Below are positions 32,794-41,780 of a DNA stretch of 44,738 nt, in pieces. The translations under genes and the position numbers were made by a program. Position 1 is the stretch's first letter. The number at the start of each line of letters is the position of its first letter. The notes beneath the pieces are model-generated. The model made no database searches. It worked only from the letters and a program-made list of their open reading frames with translations, and was not told where the DNA came from. The stretch comes from a virus. Location: IMG/VR virus record IMGVR_UViG_3300035670_000406, positions 1 to 44,738 of that record; one strand, 5' to 3'.

Positions 32794-34680
32794 ATGACAT
32801 CAAAAGCCAGAAGTTTAGCAACAGCAATTAGAAGATCTCCAGTACTGTCGGCAATTATAGAAACCCCGACAAATACGGTAGCATTTGCTGAGGCTTTGAC
32901 AACCGCTACAGGGGGGGTCGTAGGAGCAGGGGGAGGCGGTTCAGAATCAGTTGCAACAGCGGCCGATTTACCTCTATCTGGAAACGAAGTAGGGGACTTT
33001 GCTTTCGTTCAAGAAACAAATAGACTATATATCTGGAACGGACAGGGATGGTATAATATTGCTCTTGTAAATACTTCTCCATCTTTTACACAATCAGGAA
33101 CCCCTTCAGCTAATTATATATTAGATTCCAATGGCGGATCTCCTTTGATTTTAACATTGCAAGCGACAGATCCAGAGGAAGTTGCGATACAATGGTCTTA
33201 TCTAGCATCAGATTCTTCAGATTATTTTGCAACGATCCAACAAACAGATAATACATTTACTATAACCTCTAAACCGAAAGCTACCATACAGGAGTATTAT
33301 CCTACTGGGGGGTCGTTTTCTATTACTTTTAGGGCTAGCGACGGTATTAATGTAGTTCCTTCTATAAGTACATTTAAAATTAATATATCAACTGGCAACG
33401 TATATTCTGTTAATAGTCAATTCCCTAAAACTTTCACCCAGAGTCCAACTCTGAACGGTATATTACAGAACGGGAGTTATAGCGGGGACATTGCTATTAA
33501 CTATGATGGTACAGCAATAGTAACGGGGTCTGGAAGCAGTAATCCTGTGCCCGGAAATAGTGTATATACCGGAGACGGAGGTTTATCATTTTTATACAAA
33601 AATTCAAATAATACTTGGGTGAGAACTGCTAACGGACAGCATGCTAATTATTATAGTAACGCCCAAAATGCAGTATACGGTAATGCAGGGGTTGCTATTT
33701 CTACAGATGGTAAAAGAGCATTAGCAACTACTGGGGCAAATATATCTAGTACAGGTCCAGGAACGTGGTACAGATATTACTACGATTATACTGTAGGAGC
33801 TACTGACGGAGCAGATACAGGAAGTGTTACTTTTACTAGTCATAGCTATAATCACACTCCGTCTCCTACGAATGTGACTGGGTTTTTGGGACTTATAACA
33901 TCTCCTCTGGTAAAAGAGATTGGTTCAAGATATTCTTATTGTATAGGAGTGGGCCCTTATGTAGGTTCTTCTTCAGCAAGTGGCACCGGTAATGTCTGGA
34001 CTGTCCAGTGTGACGAATTAGCTGTTGGGGATGGATTTAGTTTTCAAACTAGAACTATTAATTCAAATAATGTTGCGAACTATAATAGCGGTTTAGGGGG
34101 TGGGGCGATCAATCATCAGGGCGATAGATTTTTAATTTGTTCTAAGGGTGGGTTTGATTATTATGCTGGTACATATCCTAACCTTTTTAAAGTAGGTAGC
34201 ACTCTAAGTACTTTAGGGGGATATAGTGCATCCAGCATCTCTAATACCGGCGGGGGGTACAACTCATTATATAGAATGAGATTTGATGTAAATAAGAAGT
34301 TGTATATGAACGCAGGTCCCAAAATATTAATTTTCGATCTTTCTTCAGGACTGAGTTCGGATTTAAATTCTTATCAAGAAATTAATTTATCCCAACTTCT
34401 GTCAACATCTACGATAGACGGGACCTCTATATCTTGGAGTCTTTCATCTTTTACTAATTTTTCTGTTAGTTATAATGGGGATTATATATTAGCTCTGAAT
34501 TATACAAACGGGAGAATCTACGTTTTAAATATTTACGAGGGTCAATGGGTTTTTAACTGTGAATTAGCACCTCCCTCGGGGATGTTCGGAGCAGCATCTA
34601 TGTCTGCTGACGCGTCAACGATTGTCGGGAGAACATTGAGCGGACAAATTTACGTATATAACGCAGAAACGCCAGGATGA
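32794..34680 (+). CDS. Mosaic tail protein with Ig-like and propeller-like parts
   Basis: 628 residues, with AAGGAAAG just upstream of the ATG. The N-terminus MTSKARSLATAIRRSPVLSA resembles those of the 27158 and 18535 proteins and may be a shared attachment segment. A Gly/Ser linker (about 39-52) precedes a module nearly identical to that in the 18535 protein: EVGDFAFVQETNRLYIWNGQ, then GWYNIALVNTSPSF, followed by a cadherin/Ig-like domain to about 199 (ATDPEEVAIQWSYL, TFRASDGINVVPS). The remainder looks like propeller blades (IAINYDGTAIVTGSGS, VAISTDGKRALATTG, FSVSYNGDYILALNY, MSADASTIVGRTLSG). Carbohydrate or protein binding is inferred. Confidence 0.78.
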   Translation: MTSKARSLATAIRRSPVLSAIIETPTNTVAFAEALTTATGGVVGAGGGGSESVATAADLPLSGNEVGDFAFVQETNRLYIWNGQGWYNIALVNTSPSFTQSGTPSANYILDSNGGSPLILTLQATDPEEVAIQWSYLASDSSDYFATIQQTDNTFTITSKPKATIQEYYPTGGSFSITFRASDGINVVPSISTFKINISTGNVYSVNSQFPKTFTQSPTLNGILQNGSYSGDIAINYDGTAIVTGSGSSNPVPGNSVYTGDGGLSFLYKNSNNTWVRTANGQHANYYSNAQNAVYGNAGVAISTDGKRALATTGANISSTGPGTWYRYYYDYTVGATDGADTGSVTFTSHSYNHTPSPTNVTGFLGLITSPLVKEIGSRYSYCIGVGPYVGSSSASGTGNVWTVQCDELAVGDGFSFQTRTINSNNVANYNSGLGGGAINHQGDRFLICSKGGFDYYAGTYPNLFKVGSTLSTLGGYSASSISNTGGGYNSLYRMRFDVNKKLYMNAGPKILIFDLSSGLSSDLNSYQEINLSQLLSTSTIDGTSISWSLSSFTNFSVSYNGDYILALNYTNGRIYVLNIYEGQWVFNCELAPPSGMFGAASMSADASTIVGRTLSGQIYVYNAETPG

Positions 34681-34688
34681 GGATATAA

Positions 34689-35441
34689 ATGCCAGTCAAT
34701 TCAAGAGACGAATTAATAGAATATTGCTTAAGAAATCTCGGCGCGCCAGTGATTGAGATTAATGTGGATCCTGATCAGGTAGAAGACCGCATAGACGAAG
34801 CCCTTTCTTTCTATCAGGAATATCATTCAGATGCTACTTTGAAGACGTACTTTAAGTATAGAGTAACTGCTCAAGATATTTCGAATGGCTATATTCCTAT
34901 ACCAAGCAGTATCATATTCTTAGCAAGGTTATTCCCTATATCCGCTTCTTTCAACAATTCAATGAATTTCTTTGATGTAAAATATCAAATGATGTTAAAT
35001 GATATTGCAGATCTTCAGAATTTTGCGGGGGACCTTGCATACTATGATCAAATGCAGCAATATCTGTCATTAATTGACATGAAATTAGCTGGACACCCTC
35101 AAGTTTCTTTTTCAAGAAGGCAAGGAAGACTTTACATCTTCGGAGATTTTGAGGATAAAGATATTAAAGAAAACGATTATTTAATAGCAGAGGTATATCA
35201 AATAATCGACCCCGAAGAGCACGGATCTATTTACAATGATAAATTTGTGAAAAAATATTCCACTGCACTGATTAAAAGACAGTGGGGAACTAATCTAATG
35301 AAGTTTGAAGGGATGCAATTACCTGGCGGGGTTACTCTCAATGGTAGAATGATCTACGAAGACGCAATCGCTGATATAGAAAAGTTGGAGGAAGAAATCA
35401 GATTAAGCGGAGAGCTTCCTGTGGACTTCTTTGTAGGATAA
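34689..35441 (+). CDS. 13: Neck protein gp13 homologue
   Basis: 250 residues (T4 gp13 is about 309). In T4, gp13 joins the completed head to the tail through the portal and neck. The hallmark N-terminus is present: DELIEYCLRNLGAPVIEINV, then VEDRIDEALSFYQEYHSDAT. An interior region, DVKYQMMLNDIADLQNFAGD, and the C-terminal LPGGVTLNGRMIYEDAIADI are also family-like. An AGGA/GAGG site precedes the ATG, overlapping the previous stop. It opens the T4-order block gp13 to gp20, and gp14 follows after 20 bases. Identification is from family pattern and synteny. Confidence 0.92.
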   Translation: MPVNSRDELIEYCLRNLGAPVIEINVDPDQVEDRIDEALSFYQEYHSDATLKTYFKYRVTAQDISNGYIPIPSSIIFLARLFPISASFNNSMNFFDVKYQMMLNDIADLQNFAGDLAYYDQMQQYLSLIDMKLAGHPQVSFSRRQGRLYIFGDFEDKDIKENDYLIAEVYQIIDPEEHGSIYNDKFVKKYSTALIKRQWGTNLMKFEGMQLPGGVTLNGRMIYEDAIADIEKLEEEIRLSGELPVDFFVG

Positions 35442-35461
35442 TCCTTAAGGAATGATATTGA

Positions 35462-36403
35462 ATGACAACAAATCTATACTTTTCACAATCGGTCAGATCA
35501 GAGCAATCCCTTTATGAAGATATCATCATAGAGTCTCTGAAAATATACGGAAATGACGTATATTATCTCCCCCGTGAATTAGTAAACGAAGATACTATTT
35601 TTTCAGAAGATGTTCCTTCCAAATTCCCTTCCAGCTATAAAATTGAAATGTACATAGAGAATGTAGAAGGATTTGACGGAGAAGGCGATCTATTTACTAA
35701 ATTTGGAATCCAGATTAGGGATCAAGCTACCTTTGTCGTTTCTAGAAAAAGATGGAAACATGTAGTAGGCCATGTTAATAATTCCATTAATAGTGAAAGA
35801 CCCAGAGAAGGGGATCTAATATATCTCCCTCTCTCCAAATCTTTATTCCAGATTATGTTCGTTGAACATGAACAACCGTTTTATCAGTTGTCTAATATAG
35901 CAACTTTTAAGCTTAGATGTGAGCTATTTGAGTATAATGATGAAAAGATTAATACTGGAATCGAAGATATAGATCGTATAGAAAAATTAGGATATACTGT
36001 TACACTTCTTTTAGACAGTTACGGAGACAGTTCTGGTATACCAGATTTAGTTTCGGGTGATGAAGTTTATCAATTATTTGGTACGAATAAACTTATCGGT
36101 GAGGTTCTTAATTATAATATGGATACAAGGGAGGTCGTAGTAGCCCACATAGGAATGGATAATGGGGAATTTAAACAATTCACCATAGGCGGCGATCTCA
36201 TCAAAGATAGGACTTCGGTCCTTCTAGGACCAAACCAAATTGTATTTGATACTGTTAGAAAAATATTGGCAATTAGGGAAAGTCCTGGTGGTGATACATC
36301 ATATTCTCAGAATGATGATTTTGATACCGAAAAGAATTCACTTGTGTTAGATTTCCTAGATTTCTCTGAGAAAAATCCATTTGGTGATCCGGAGGACGTT
36401 TAA
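35462..36403 (+). CDS. 14: Neck protein gp14 homologue
   Basis: 313 residues (T4 gp14 is about 256). It acts with gp13 to form the neck that accepts the tail. The N-terminus TTNLYFSQSVRSEQSLYEDI, then IIESLKIYGNDVYYLPRELV, and the segment EDVPSKFPSSYKIEMYIENV are characteristic. Later come GDLIYLPLSKSLFQIMFVEH and QLSNIATFKLRCELFEYNDE. AAGGA lies eight bases upstream of the ATG. The stop overlaps the gp15 start by one base (TAATG). The C-terminal part, with DRTSVLLGPNQIVFDTVRKI, is longer than T4's. Confidence 0.92.
   Translation: MTTNLYFSQSVRSEQSLYEDIIIESLKIYGNDVYYLPRELVNEDTIFSEDVPSKFPSSYKIEMYIENVEGFDGEGDLFTKFGIQIRDQATFVVSRKRWKHVVGHVNNSINSERPREGDLIYLPLSKSLFQIMFVEHEQPFYQLSNIATFKLRCELFEYNDEKINTGIEDIDRIEKLGYTVTLLLDSYGDSSGIPDLVSGDEVYQLFGTNKLIGEVLNYNMDTREVVVAHIGMDNGEFKQFTIGGDLIKDRTSVLLGPNQIVFDTVRKILAIRESPGGDTSYSQNDDFDTEKNSLVLDFLDFSEKNPFGDPEDV
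36209..36222 (+). other. UUCG-tetraloop hairpin within gp14 gene
   Basis: AGGAC, TTCG, GTCCT: a 5-bp perfect stem closed by C(UUCG)G. Hairpins of this type are well known in T4 mRNAs. There is no T tract, and it lies inside coding sequence. Confidence 0.4.
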
Positions 36404-37185
36404 TGTTTCAATATTTTTATCATCAAAGACTCCGTAAATCAGTTGCTGTTTTCGGTACTATCTTTAACAATATTTACGTTGTCCGAAAAGATTCTGCTGG
36501 GAAAATTATTAGTCAGGTGAAAGTCCCTCTTTCATATGCACCGAGAATGAAATATCTAGATCGTATTAGAGAAAGCCCATCTCTAGTTGATGATATAAAG
36601 GTAGCACTCAAACTCCCTCGTATGTCATTTGAGATTACTTCTATTACATATAATTCTGAAAGAAAGTTGCCCAAATTAAATAACTATAATAAACCACTTC
36701 CAGACTCTGTGAATAACAGAAATAAATTCTTTACTCCTGCGCCATATACTTTAGGTTTCCAATTAAATATTTACTCTAAGACCCAAGATGATGCGTTACA
36801 AATAGTAGAGCAAATATTACCTTATTTTAATCCTCAGTATACATTAACAATTAAACCGTTTAGTGAAATTGCTCCTGACGTAAGAGAAGACGTACCAATT
36901 ACAATTCAGGGGGTTTCTTTTGCAGACGACTTTGAAGGTGCGGTAGAGGAACGAAGAACTATTATATACACTTTAGATTTCACAATGGAAACTAATTTTT
37001 ACGGACCGATAGACCCAGCCACGATAATTAGGAGAAGTCAAACTGATATTTATCAGGCGATTAATTTTAATGAAGAAACTGATCCACAGCTACAACAGAT
37101 AAATGTAACCCCGAACCCATTAAATGCGGATCCTGATAGTGACTTCGGGTTCAACACCCAGATAATAGAGGATTTTAGTGAATGA
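36403..37185 (+). CDS. 15: Tail terminator / sheath stabiliser gp15 homologue
   Basis: 260 residues (T4 gp15 is about 272). In T4 this hexameric protein caps the completed tail, stabilises the sheath end and makes the connection to the head. Diagnostic segments are MFQYFYHQRLRKSVAVFGTI, then FNNIYVVRKDS, and VPLSYAPRMKYLDRIRESPS, followed by RNKFFTPAPYTLGFQLNIYS and VEERRTIIYTLDFTMETNFY. A GGAGG ribosome site lies before the ATG. The gene overlaps gp14 by one base and gp16 by four (ATGA). Confidence 0.93.
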   Translation: MFQYFYHQRLRKSVAVFGTIFNNIYVVRKDSAGKIISQVKVPLSYAPRMKYLDRIRESPSLVDDIKVALKLPRMSFEITSITYNSERKLPKLNNYNKPLPDSVNNRNKFFTPAPYTLGFQLNIYSKTQDDALQIVEQILPYFNPQYTLTIKPFSEIAPDVREDVPITIQGVSFADDFEGAVEERRTIIYTLDFTMETNFYGPIDPATIIRRSQTDIYQAINFNEETDPQLQQINVTPNPLNADPDSDFGFNTQIIEDFSE

Positions 37186-37544
37186 GAGATTCTGATGGTA
37201 ATGTAGGGAATGATTTCGAATACTCTAGAAGAACATATTACGATCTTATAGAAAAAGGTCAAGATGCTCTCGAAGAAATGATTACGATAGCAAAAGCTTT
37301 AGAACATCCTAGAGCTTTTGAAGTTGTTGCAGGTATGATTAAAAATATCTCTGATGTAAACGACCGTTTAATGGACCTTCATAAGAAAAGAAAAGAATAC
37401 CTTAAAAAAGACGAAGAGCCGAAATCTACAACAAACAATAATGTTTTTATCGGATCTACTACCGATCTTCAAAGAATGCTTCAGGATATGAATCGTAAAC
37501 AAAATGATATTATTGATATCACTGCGAACATAGAGGATAGATGA
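37182..37544 (+). CDS. 16: Small terminase subunit gp16 homologue
   Basis: 120 residues, shorter than T4 gp16 (about 164). The small subunit recognises DNA and regulates the gp17 packaging motor. The sequence contains YSRRTYYDLIEKGQDALEEM, a helical central region (AKALEHPRAFEVVAGMIKNI, then DVNDRLMDLHKKRKEYLKK) consistent with the coiled-coil oligomerisation core, and NNNVFIGSTTDLQRMLQD near the C-terminus. Assignment relies on this pattern and its position directly between gp15 and gp17, with ATGA overlaps at both ends. Shortness is in line with marine T4-like phages, from memory. Confidence 0.88.
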   Translation: MRDSDGNVGNDFEYSRRTYYDLIEKGQDALEEMITIAKALEHPRAFEVVAGMIKNISDVNDRLMDLHKKRKEYLKKDEEPKSTTNNNVFIGSTTDLQRMLQDMNRKQNDIIDITANIEDR

Positions 37545-39133
37545 TGAAAAGCGAAAATTATCTAGGTAACCCCAATATTAAAAGAGATGGGGTTATACAA
37601 GAGTGGACGCAATATGAGGTTCTGGAGTATTCGAAATGTATGAAGGATCCAGCTTATTTTGCTCGTCATTACTGTAAGATTATTTCTTTAGATAAAGGAT
37701 TGGTTCATTTCGATCTATATCCGTATCAAGAAAGAATGTTCAATCAATTTAATGCTGAAAGATTCAATATTGTTTTAGCGTGCCGCCAATCTGGTAAATC
37801 AATCTCTTCAGTAGCATATCTTCTGTGGTATTCTATATTCCATCCTGAAAAGATTATTGCTATTCTCGCAAACAAGGGCGCGATCGCGAGGGAGATGCTC
37901 GGGCGCGTAACTCTTATGTTAGAGAATTTACCATTCTTTCTTCAGCCAGGATGTAAAGCATTAAACAAAGGTTCTATAGAGTTCAGTAACAACTCTAGAA
38001 TTATTGCTGCTGCTACTTCTGGTAGTTCAATTCGTGGTTTATCCGTTAGTTTACTTTATATGGATGAGTTTGCATTCGTTGAAAGGGCTGCGGAATTTTA
38101 TACTTCTACGTACCCTGTTATTTCTTCCGGAAAGGGAACAAAGGTTATCATTACCTCCACTGCAAATGGGGTAGGAAACATGTTTCACAAGATTTGGGAA
38201 GGAGCTGTTCAAGGTATTAATGAGTTTAAACCTTTTAGGGTTGACTGGTGGGACGTACCAGGGAGAGACGAGAAATGGAAACGAGAAACCATTTCGAATA
38301 CGTCTGAAATACAATTCGAACAAGAGTTTGGTAACTCTTTCCTTGGTTCAGGTGATACTCTTATATCTGCCGAGTATCTCTTAAAATTAAGAAGTATGAC
38401 GCCTAAATCTATTACTTTTGACGAAGTAAAAATATACGAAGAGCCGAAAGAAAATCATCAATACGTGATGACAGTTGATGTAGCGAAAGGAAGAGGGCAG
38501 GACTACTCTACGTTTAACGTGATCGATATTAGCGCTAATCCATTTAAACAGGTTGCTGTATATCGCAATAACCTTATCTCTCCTATCCTCTTCCCAAATA
38601 TTATTTATAAGTATGCTAATTCTTACAATAAGGCAAATGTTGTTATAGAATCGAACGATGCGGGACAAGTTGTCTGTAATGGATTATATCACGATTTGGA
38701 ATATGAAAATATGTTTGTAGAATCTACGATAAAAGCAAACGCTTTGGGATTAACCATGACGAGAAAAGTAAAAAGGATTGGTTGTTCGTCTTTTAAAGAC
38801 CTTATAGAAAATAATAAAATAGACGTAGTAGATGCAGATACAATATTAGAAATTTCTACCTTTGCAGCCAGAGGTCAGTCATACGAGGCATCACAAGGAA
38901 ATCATGATGACCTAGTAATGAACTTTATTCTTTTCTCTTACTTTATTGGGACTTCTTTTTTCGGAGAACTTACTGATATTAACATTAAACAAATGATGTT
39001 CGAACAAAGGATGAAGGAGATTGAAGATGACGTTCTTCCATTTGGATTTATGGATGATGGTCTGGAAGAACCTATGAAAGCTCCTAGACCGGGTTATGGG
39101 GAATGGGCTATAGAAACCGTCGAAAGTTTCTAA
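37541..39133 (+). CDS. 17: Large terminase (packaging ATPase-nuclease) gp17 homologue
   Basis: 530 residues (T4 gp17 about 610). ATP-driven translocation and headful cutting of DNA at the portal. Walker A is CRQSGKS (81-87, Lys86); Walker B with catalytic Glu is LLYMDEFAF (171-179, Asp175, Glu176); the coupling motif is TSTANG (205-210). The RNase H-like nuclease domain shows TVDVAKGRGQDYS (Asp313), VVIESNDAG (Glu370) and NHDDLVMNF (Asp456/Asp457), the expected acidic triad. GAGG lies six bases upstream of the tandem ATG ATG start, and the gene overlaps gp16 by four bases. A short GC-rich patch at 37875-37907 is unlike the rest of the gene. Confidence 0.96.
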   Translation: MMKSENYLGNPNIKRDGVIQEWTQYEVLEYSKCMKDPAYFARHYCKIISLDKGLVHFDLYPYQERMFNQFNAERFNIVLACRQSGKSISSVAYLLWYSIFHPEKIIAILANKGAIAREMLGRVTLMLENLPFFLQPGCKALNKGSIEFSNNSRIIAAATSGSSIRGLSVSLLYMDEFAFVERAAEFYTSTYPVISSGKGTKVIITSTANGVGNMFHKIWEGAVQGINEFKPFRVDWWDVPGRDEKWKRETISNTSEIQFEQEFGNSFLGSGDTLISAEYLLKLRSMTPKSITFDEVKIYEEPKENHQYVMTVDVAKGRGQDYSTFNVIDISANPFKQVAVYRNNLISPILFPNIIYKYANSYNKANVVIESNDAGQVVCNGLYHDLEYENMFVESTIKANALGLTMTRKVKRIGCSSFKDLIENNKIDVVDADTILEISTFAARGQSYEASQGNHDDLVMNFILFSYFIGTSFFGELTDINIKQMMFEQRMKEIEDDVLPFGFMDDGLEEPMKAPRPGYGEWAIETVESF

Positions 39134-39145
39134 GGATCTTTTTTT

Positions 39146-39153
39146 CATAAATA
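39146..39153 (+). promoter_or_regulatory. T4-type late promoter box (CATAAATA)
   Basis: CATAAATA lies 12 bases after the gp17 stop and about 68 bases before the gp18 ATG, in the longest intergenic gap of the window (88 bases). It is well placed to drive the highly expressed sheath and tube genes. Confidence 0.6.
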
Positions 39154-39221
39154 TATCTGAGTGAATATCCGTATTATGGAAAAAACCTTATAATTCACCT
39201 AGATTGGAAAAGGAAAGAGAC

Positions 39222-41210
39222 ATGGCTTTATACACAGCATCAGAGTCTCCGGCAATTATTGTAAGAGAAGTTGATCTCACCAATGGGGTACCCAACGTGC
39301 CAACATCAACTGGGGTAATAGTTGGTGATTTTCGTTGGGGACCAGTAGAACTGCCGGTGCTTGTAAATAACGAAGCTACATTAGCTAACACTTTTGGAAA
39401 CCCAGATCCTGATAGATCTGTAGATTTCCATTCAGCATCTTACTATCTAAGATATTCAGATGATCTTTATGTAGTAAGAGCAATTAGAGACGTAACACCC
39501 GGCGCTGCAGCCGATGTTTTAGTTAACCTAGATATTAACGGTCAAGTAGGATCGATTACGGTATCTCCAAACGGAGGATATGTTACCGCTCCTAGCGCAA
39601 CAATTAGTGATCCGGACAGCGGTACTGCTCCAGCACTAACAGTTACGTTTGATGCTAATACCAATAGCATTACTGCTATTACAGCAGCGGCTGGTTCTTA
39701 TCTATATAACACAACACCAACTATTACCATAACTGGTGATAGAGGCGCAGCTGCTAACGCTTTTGATAATGGTGGAAGCCCTACCATATATCCTGTCATT
39801 AAAAATGAAGATAACTTCGAAAACCAAAAGGCTTCATTAGCCACTAACGGTCACAGAATTATTGCAAAATGGCCAGGAGAACTTGGAAACAGCCTAACTG
39901 TTTCTATGTGCCCGGCAAATGATAGCGATTATAGTTCTTGGGCTTACAAAACATACTTCGACGGCGCTCCTGGAACTTCTACCTATGCAGATAGAAAAGG
40001 TGCTTCCAATGACGAAGTTCACGTTATCGTTATTGACACAAAGGGAGAATTTACTGGAGCACAAAACACAGTTCTAGAAACATTCAAATTCCTTTCTGTT
40101 GCATCTGACGCGAAAAAGACTGACGGAGGAAGCAATTATGTTGTGGAAGTCGTAAACAGGGTTTCAAAGTATATTTGGCTGGCTTCTTTACCAGCTGCAC
40201 TCGGTACTAATAGAAGCACTGTAGCGACAAGTGGTAAGAATTACTACTCAGGAGCAACTGGAACTTATACAGCTTCACTTGTAAACGGATCAAATTCTTT
40301 CGCTCTGAGTGTCGCAAACTATCGTGATGGATACGACTTGCTCAACGATCCTAATACCTATCTTGTAGATTTCCTTATTGCTCCAGGAATTTCTAATGCA
40401 ACTTCTCATAAGGAAGTAATTAACCATATGGTTTCTATTGCAGAGCTAATTAGAAAAGATTGCGTAGTTGTAGCATCTCCGAATAGATCAGCAGTGGTTG
40501 ACGATCCTACAGAAGCAAGAGTGAATATTCTAACCGATCTTTCATCTGGTATTACAAGAAGCTCATATCTTGTAATGGATGCAAACTATCTGAAAGTGTA
40601 TGACAAATATAACGATCAGTACATTTACATTCCAGCAGCTTCTTCTACAGCTGGTTTAATGGCTTCAACTGATAATAACTTTGCTCCTTGGTTCTCTCCA
40701 GCAGGAACAAGAAGAGGAAGATATTTCGGAGTAACTCAACTTGCTTATAACCCAAACAAGCAGGATAGAGACGAGCTATATAAGGCCGGGTTTAATCCGA
40801 TTGCAAATATCCCAGGAGAAGGTATACTTCTATACGGAGATAAGACCCATCTATCTAGACCTTCTGCATTCGATAGAATTAATGTTCGCAGGCTATTCCT
40901 TGTTCTAGAAAGAGCAATTGCAAGAGCTGCACAAAATATTCTATTCGAATTCAACGATGAATTTACAAGAGCAGAATTTGTAAATATCGTTGAACCCGTG
41001 CTACGAAACGTCCAAGGTAGAAGAGGAATTACAGACTTTAAACTAGTTTGTGACGAAACCAATAATACACCAGAGATTATTGACACAAATCAGTTTATTG
41101 CTACTCTCTTCATTAAGCCTGCCAGATCCATTAACTATATCACACTCAACTTCGTTGCCGTAAGAACTGGTGTATCTTTCGAAGAAGTTGTTGGTGATAA
41201 CAGAATATAA
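39222..41210 (+). CDS. 18: Tail sheath protein gp18 homologue
   Basis: 662 residues from ATG 39222 (T4 gp18 is about 659). This start is supported by AAGGAAAGAGA just upstream and by the family N-terminus MALYTASESPAIIVREVDLT; a TTG at 39204 would only add six residues. Contractile sheath subunit that polymerises around the gp19 tube. Family features include GVIVGDFRWGPVELPVLVNN, SASYYLRYSDDLYVVRAI and, near the C-terminus, NVRRLFLVLERAIARAAQNI, FNDEFTRAEFVNIVEPVLRN and VAVRTGVSFEEVVGDNRI. Residues about 104-175 are an inserted beta-repeat segment (GSITVSPNGGYVTAPSATIS). gp19 follows after 12 bases. Confidence 0.95.
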   Translation: MALYTASESPAIIVREVDLTNGVPNVPTSTGVIVGDFRWGPVELPVLVNNEATLANTFGNPDPDRSVDFHSASYYLRYSDDLYVVRAIRDVTPGAAADVLVNLDINGQVGSITVSPNGGYVTAPSATISDPDSGTAPALTVTFDANTNSITAITAAAGSYLYNTTPTITITGDRGAAANAFDNGGSPTIYPVIKNEDNFENQKASLATNGHRIIAKWPGELGNSLTVSMCPANDSDYSSWAYKTYFDGAPGTSTYADRKGASNDEVHVIVIDTKGEFTGAQNTVLETFKFLSVASDAKKTDGGSNYVVEVVNRVSKYIWLASLPAALGTNRSTVATSGKNYYSGATGTYTASLVNGSNSFALSVANYRDGYDLLNDPNTYLVDFLIAPGISNATSHKEVINHMVSIAELIRKDCVVVASPNRSAVVDDPTEARVNILTDLSSGITRSSYLVMDANYLKVYDKYNDQYIYIPAASSTAGLMASTDNNFAPWFSPAGTRRGRYFGVTQLAYNPNKQDRDELYKAGFNPIANIPGEGILLYGDKTHLSRPSAFDRINVRRLFLVLERAIARAAQNILFEFNDEFTRAEFVNIVEPVLRNVQGRRGITDFKLVCDETNNTPEIIDTNQFIATLFIKPARSINYITLNFVAVRTGVSFEEVVGDNRI

Positions 41211-41222
41211 TAGGAGATACAA

Positions 41223-41765
41223 ATGGCTATTCTAGGCGTTAATGATTTTAAATCAAAACTTAGAGGCGGCGGCGCACGCCCTAATCTATTCCAAGTAATT
41301 CTTGGGTTTCCAGCTTACGTGGATGGCGATACTGAATTGGCATCCTTTATGTGCAGAGCTGCTGCTCTTCCGGCATCTGTAATGACACCGATTCCGGTGT
41401 TTTTCAGAGGTAGACAGCTACAAGTTGCGGGTGATAGAGCATTCGAACCTTGGTCAGTAACCATCATCAACGACACTGATTTTAAACTCCGTAGAGCGAT
41501 GGAACAGTGGATGAATGGTATTAATGCTCACCAAGCAAACACTGGATTTACAGATCCTCTTGACTATCAAAGAGATCTAAGAGTTCAGCAACTTGATAAA
41601 GATGGTTCTATTTTGTATGAATACGCTTTCAGAGGCGCATTCCCAACCGCAGTAAGCCCAATAGAACTTTCTTACGAGAATGTAAACACGATTGAAGAAT
41701 TTACTGTAGAATTCCAAATACAATATTGGGAAAGTTTCCATCCTCAGGGTAAAGTTACTAGCTAA
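41223..41765 (+). CDS. 19: Tail tube protein gp19 homologue
   Basis: 180 residues (T4 gp19 is about 163). Hexameric rings of this protein form the inner tail tube through which DNA passes. Recognisable parts: GVNDFKSKLRGGGARPNLFQ at the start, FMCRAAALPASVMTPIPVFF, then RGRQLQVAGDRAFEPWSVTI and VSPIELSYENVNTIEEFTVE near the end, followed by FQIQYWE. ATAGGAG precedes the ATG. It is probably cotranscribed with gp18. The stop is followed by a strong hairpin and a late-promoter-like box before gp20. Confidence 0.95.
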   Translation: MAILGVNDFKSKLRGGGARPNLFQVILGFPAYVDGDTELASFMCRAAALPASVMTPIPVFFRGRQLQVAGDRAFEPWSVTIINDTDFKLRRAMEQWMNGINAHQANTGFTDPLDYQRDLRVQQLDKDGSILYEYAFRGAFPTAVSPIELSYENVNTIEEFTVEFQIQYWESFHPQGKVTS

Positions 41766-41772
41766 TTTTGAG

Positions 41773-41780
41773 AATAAATA
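41773..41780 (+). promoter_or_regulatory. Late promoter-like box (AATAAATA)
   Basis: AATAAATA lies eight bases after the gp19 stop and 52 bases upstream of the gp20 ATG. It matches TATAAATA at seven of eight positions. Its right half overlaps the left arm of the 41777-41817 hairpin. Confidence 0.45.

Noticed and set aside
34684-34691. TATAAATG as a late promoter for gp13
   Set aside because: It overlaps the gp13 start codon itself, so a transcript starting downstream would lack the start; at best it could serve an internal start.
39137-39145. T-rich run after gp17 as an intrinsic terminator
   Set aside because: No convincing hairpin directly precedes it; the possible GAAAC/GTTTC pairing has a long loop and is separated from the T run.
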